In this document: piece after piece, positions 61,668 through 64,000 of the stretch
How positions within the stretch are numbered: the stretch's first letter is position 1
How the letters are laid out: the number at the start of each line of letters is the position of its first letter
Assembly (NCBI RefSeq): GCF_900110705.1
Contig: NZ_FOEJ01000002.1
Span: forward strand, 248,001-312,000
Source: Loktanella sp. DSM 29012
GTDB lineage: Bacteria; Pseudomonadota; Alphaproteobacteria; Rhodobacterales; Rhodobacteraceae
Direction: 5' to 3'
Length of the DNA: 64,000 nucleotides
The notes under the pieces: model-generated
Told to the model about the DNA's origin: nothing
The model's database searches: none
What the model saw: only the letters and a program-made list of their open reading frames with translations
Translations under genes and position numbers: made by a program

Positions 61668-62474
61668 TTATTCCCCCGCTAACTTGAATTCTTGGGTGGT
61701 CTGGGCTGGAAAGCTCCAGCTTTGGGCATCGCGTGCGATGGCCTGTGCTGCATCGCACACACGCGGGGCCAGCGCCTGAAGGGCGGCCAGCGACGTGCGC
61801 TGCGTGGTGCTGGTGACGGAGACCGCACCCAGCACGCGTCCATTGTCGCTGATCACCGGTAGGGCCACGCAGATGATTCCGGGCTCGTGTTCTTCGCGGT
61901 CAAAGGCGAAGCCATCCGCGCGAATCGCCCTGATTTCCTGTTCCAGTGCAGCGGCGGTCGTGATCGTCTGCGGCGTAAAGCGATGAAACGACTGTTGCGA
62001 AATCACGTTCTGTGCCTGATCGTCGGGCAGATGGGCCAGCATCACCTTGCCCACGCCCGTGCAATAGACCGGGCCGACGCGGCCAGCCTGACTGTACATC
62101 GGCACCGGTTCGGCGGCATTGCGTTTATCCAGATACAGGACCTGCCCTGCGTCGATCTGCGCCAGGTGTACGGTTTCACCCGTTTCTGCGCTGAGTTTTT
62201 GAATATGTGGACTGGCCACCTGCACCAGCGAGGATTGCGCCCATGCCGTATGTGCGAGCCGCACCAGACGCGCGCCGGGCGAATAGGTCTGCCGTTCGGC
62301 GTCGAATTGCAGCATGCCCTGATGGGTCAGCGTCTGCATCAGACGGTAGAGCGTGGGTTTGGGGTAATCCGCACGTTCCAGCACCTCGGAAAACCGGACA
62401 GGCCGGCCGAAATCGGCAACTTGGTCCAGCACGTCCAGCGCCTTGCCGACGGTGCCATCGCGTCGTGTCGTCAT
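61668..62474 (-). CDS. IclR family transcriptional regulator
   Basis: A 268-residue regulator with an N-terminal winged helix (VGKALDVLDQVADFGRPVRFSEVLERADYPKPTLYRLMQTL) and the IclR effector domain (GETVHLAQIDAGQVLYLDKRNA, GRVGPVYCTGVGKVMLAHL, GAVSVTSTTQRTS). It precedes ugpC by three bases on the same strand and is divergent from the binding protein gene. A perfect AAGTTCCA-N5-TGGAACTT palindrome lies in the shared control region, making it the obvious regulator of the sugar transporter. Confidence 0.92.
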   Translation of the reverse strand: MTTRRDGTVGKALDVLDQVADFGRPVRFSEVLERADYPKPTLYRLMQTLTHQGMLQFDAERQTYSPGARLVRLAHTAWAQSSLVQVASPHIQKLSAETGETVHLAQIDAGQVLYLDKRNAAEPVPMYSQAGRVGPVYCTGVGKVMLAHLPDDQAQNVISQQSFHRFTPQTITTAAALEQEIRAIRADGFAFDREEHEPGIICVALPVISDNGRVLGAVSVTSTTQRTSLAALQALAPRVCDAAQAIARDAQSWSFPAQTTQEFKLAGE

Positions 62475-62490
62475 GGATCATCCTCCCGTG

Positions 62491-62519
62491 TTGACACGTT
62501 AGCGGCTCTGCGCTTTAGT
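62491..62519 (+). promoter_or_regulatory. Promoter of the sugar binding protein gene (TTGACA-N17-TTTAGT)
   Basis: Consensus -35 TTGACA (62491-62496), a 17-base spacer and TTTAGT (62514-62519), facing the binding protein gene. The IclR palindrome begins 17 bases downstream of the -10, where a bound repressor would block elongation. Confidence 0.6.
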
Positions 62520-62535
62520 ATCAATATCCAAAACC

Positions 62536-62556
62536 AAGTTCCAAATAGTGGAACTT
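62536..62556. promoter_or_regulatory. IclR operator palindrome
   Basis: AAGTTCCA-AATAG-TGGAACTT, perfect 8-bp arms with a 5-bp centre, between the divergent IclR and binding protein genes. The GTTCCA/TGGAAC half sites are typical of IclR-family targets. Confidence 0.75.
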
Positions 62557-62581
62557 ATCGGAAAGCATCTGGGAGGATATC

Positions 62582-63832
62582 ATGCGTTCCATCATCAAGA
62601 CTTCATTCGCTGCGGCCGTCGCGGCAGCCATCGCCAGCACGGCAAGTGCCGAACTGACCGGCGAGCTGAAAATCATCTCGGACATGTCGAACCCCGCACC
62701 ACGCGCGGTGATGGAAGGCATGGTCGCCGATTTCCAGGCGATGAACCCCGACCTGGATATCGAGCTGACGATCGTCGACCGCGAAGCATGGAAAACGCAG
62801 ATCCGCAACGCCTTGGGCGCCAATCCGCCGGACGTCGTCAACTGGTACGCCGCCAACCGCATGCGCCCCTATGTGGATGCAGGCCTGTTCGCCGACATCT
62901 CGGACCTGTGGGCCGAAGAGCAGTTCGCGGCGCTGGAATCGACCAAAGGTGCCATGACGCTGGACGACAAGCAGTGGGGCGTGCCCTACACCTACTACCA
63001 GTGGGGCGTTTACTACCGCAAAGATATCTTTGAAGAGCTGGGCCTGTCCGAACCCACCACCTGGGAGGAAGAGCTGGCAAACTGTCAGGCGATCCTGGAC
63101 AGCGGGCGCAAGTGCTACACCATCGGGACCAAGTTCCTGTGGACCGCTGGCGGTTGGTTCGACTACATCAACAGCCGCACCAATGGTTATGATTTCCACA
63201 TGCAGCTGGCCCGCGGCGAGGTCGAATGGACCGACGAGCGCGTGCGCCAGACATTCGCCAACTGGCGTCAGCTGATCGACATGGGCGCGTTTATCGACGA
63301 CCACCAGACCTACAGCTGGCAAGAGGCCCTGCCCTTCATGCTGAACGGCGAGGCCGCATCCTATCTGATGGGCAACTTTGCCGTGGCAGCCATGCGCGAA
63401 GGCGGTCTGACCGATGACCAGCTGGATTTCTACCAGTTCCCCAAGATCAACCCCGACGTGGACTACGCCGAGGACGCACCGACCGACACGTTCCACATCG
63501 CATCGGGTGCGGAAAACATGGACAACGCCAAGGCGTTCCTGCGTTTCGTGACCTCTGCCGACAACCAGTCCAAGATCAACGCGGGCGACGCGCTGGGTCA
63601 GCTGCCGGTGAACTCTGAGGCGTCGATCAGCGATGACAAGTTCCTGCAGGAAGGGTTCGAGATGCTGTCCAGCAATGCATCCGGCGGCATCATGCAGTTC
63701 TTTGACCGCGACTTTGACGCCGAAATGGCCTCTGTCGGCATGGAAGGCCTGCAGGAATTCATGGTGTTCCCGGACAACCTGGACGACATCCTGATGCGTC
63801 TCGAAGAAACGCGCGCACGCATCTACCAGTAA
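62582..63832 (+). CDS. Carbohydrate ABC transporter solute-binding protein
   Basis: A 416-residue periplasmic binding protein of the CUT1 (SBP_bac_1) class. Residues about 1-23 are a signal peptide (AAAIASTASA before ELTGELKI). Family blocks include AVMEGMVADFQAMNPDLDIELTIVDREAWKTQIRNAL, GVPYTYYQWGVYYRKDIFEELGL and EALPFMLNGEAASYLMGNFAVAAM. The start at 62582 follows GGGAGGA. The sugar is unknown. A hairpin separates it from the permease gene. Confidence 0.93.
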   Translation: MRSIIKTSFAAAVAAAIASTASAELTGELKIISDMSNPAPRAVMEGMVADFQAMNPDLDIELTIVDREAWKTQIRNALGANPPDVVNWYAANRMRPYVDAGLFADISDLWAEEQFAALESTKGAMTLDDKQWGVPYTYYQWGVYYRKDIFEELGLSEPTTWEEELANCQAILDSGRKCYTIGTKFLWTAGGWFDYINSRTNGYDFHMQLARGEVEWTDERVRQTFANWRQLIDMGAFIDDHQTYSWQEALPFMLNGEAASYLMGNFAVAAMREGGLTDDQLDFYQFPKINPDVDYAEDAPTDTFHIASGAENMDNAKAFLRFVTSADNQSKINAGDALGQLPVNSEASISDDKFLQEGFEMLSSNASGGIMQFFDRDFDAEMASVGMEGLQEFMVFPDNLDDILMRLEETRARIYQ

Positions 63833-63841
63833 TCAACGACC

Positions 63842-63868
63842 GACGGCGCGGGCCTGCCCCGCGCCGTC
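63842..63868 (+). terminator. Hairpin after the sugar binding protein gene (attenuator-like)
   Basis: Perfect 11-bp stem GACGGCGCGGG / CCCGCGCCGTC with a 5-nt loop between the binding protein stop and the permease start, as after the amino acid binding protein at 5803. Confidence 0.6.
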
Positions 63869-63934
63869 AACCCATTCGCAAGCGGCGATTGCTGCCGTTT
63901 TCGCATGTGTTGAACAGGTCCAAAGGTGCCCCCA

Positions 63935-64000
63935 ATGGCCACAGCCCCCATCGTTCCCGACCGCCACCCCCCTGCCACGCGCGGGTGGTACAAGCGCAAC
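63935..64000 (+). CDS. Sugar ABC transporter permease, N-terminus only (partial)
   Basis: The last 22 codons of the window read MATAPIVPDRHPPATRGWYK then RN, open at the window end. A Pro/Arg-rich cytoplasmic N-terminus after a binding protein gene is typical of the MalF-like permease of CUT1 transporters. The identification rests on gene order, since no membrane segment is visible yet. Confidence 0.55.
   Translation, partial: MATAPIVPDRHPPATRGWYKRN

Overview
This 64 kb window is a densely packed, high-GC stretch of an alphaproteobacterial chromosome. The gene content and order point to the Roseobacter/Rhodobacteraceae group: irr divergent from fabA with fabB and fabI nearby, phaZ divergent from phaC with phasin and phaR, an NDUFS4-type complex I accessory subunit, a SoeABC-type sulfite dehydrogenase beside taurine:pyruvate aminotransferase, and many small stop/start-overlapping operons. 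This assignment is inference from family and synteny knowledge; no 16S rRNA is present. I see no phage, insertion sequence, CRISPR array or plasmid function. Both window ends cut genes (the C-terminal part of pyrG on the left, the first codons of a sugar ABC permease on the right).

Layout. 1-4.1 kb: pyrG end, Na+/Ca2+ antiporter, MipA-type outer membrane protein, rlmJ, a TerB-like protein. 4.2-12.4 kb: a polar amino acid-type ABC transporter (ATPase, binding protein, two permeases) followed by two glutamine-synthetase-like ligases, a class I glutamine amidotransferase, a 30-residue membrane peptide and an FAD amine oxidase. This looks like import plus gamma-glutamylation catabolism of an amine. 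12.5-17.2 kb: a DksA-like zinc finger protein and the polyhydroxybutyrate genes phaR, phasin, phaC and phaZ, with TGC/GCA-rich candidate PhaR sites at several promoters. 17.2-21.4 kb: two alpha/beta hydrolases and two MFS transporters. 21.5-29.6 kb: thrS and metG flank a decaying operon (lipocalin, small lipoprotein, a catalytically degraded carnitine dehydrogenase fused to an intact-looking thioesterase, and a clearly broken EamA transporter), plus an aldo/keto reductase.

29.7-36.7 kb: lytic transglycosylase, FkbM methyltransferase, irr/fabA, two methyltransferases, fabB, fabI and an FKBP isomerase. 36.8-42.9 kb: a run of catabolic genes (hydrolase, PLP dehydratase, enol-lactonase-like hydrolase, MFS exporter, alcohol dehydrogenase, enolase-superfamily enzyme). 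43.0-46.3 kb: a TetR regulator, three closely spaced TGAAC-N3-GTTCA palindromes, a PspA/IM30 protein, a two-helix membrane protein, and a PlsC/CdsA-like lipid pair; this resembles a membrane-stress module. 46.3-53.3 kb: cupin, EamA transporter, tRNA-Arg, two tandem CAP-domain lipoproteins, NDUFS4 homologue, uvrB and small membrane/periplasmic proteins including a membrane-anchored NYN-domain putative nuclease. 53.6-60.5 kb: tpa, a TauE/SafE exporter and soeABC with a 45-residue membrane peptide between soeA and soeB, consistent with sulfonate deamination and disposal of sulfite. 60.6-64 kb: a sugar ABC importer with an IclR regulator and a clean palindromic operator.

Two cross-cutting features deserve attention. 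A short dispersed intergenic element (consensus roughly CWTCWTCTKGYY-N2-AAATAYYC) occurs seven times, sometimes joined to a GGGGCGCTGCCCC hairpin. Two tiny membrane peptides are translationally coupled inside catabolic or respiratory operons.
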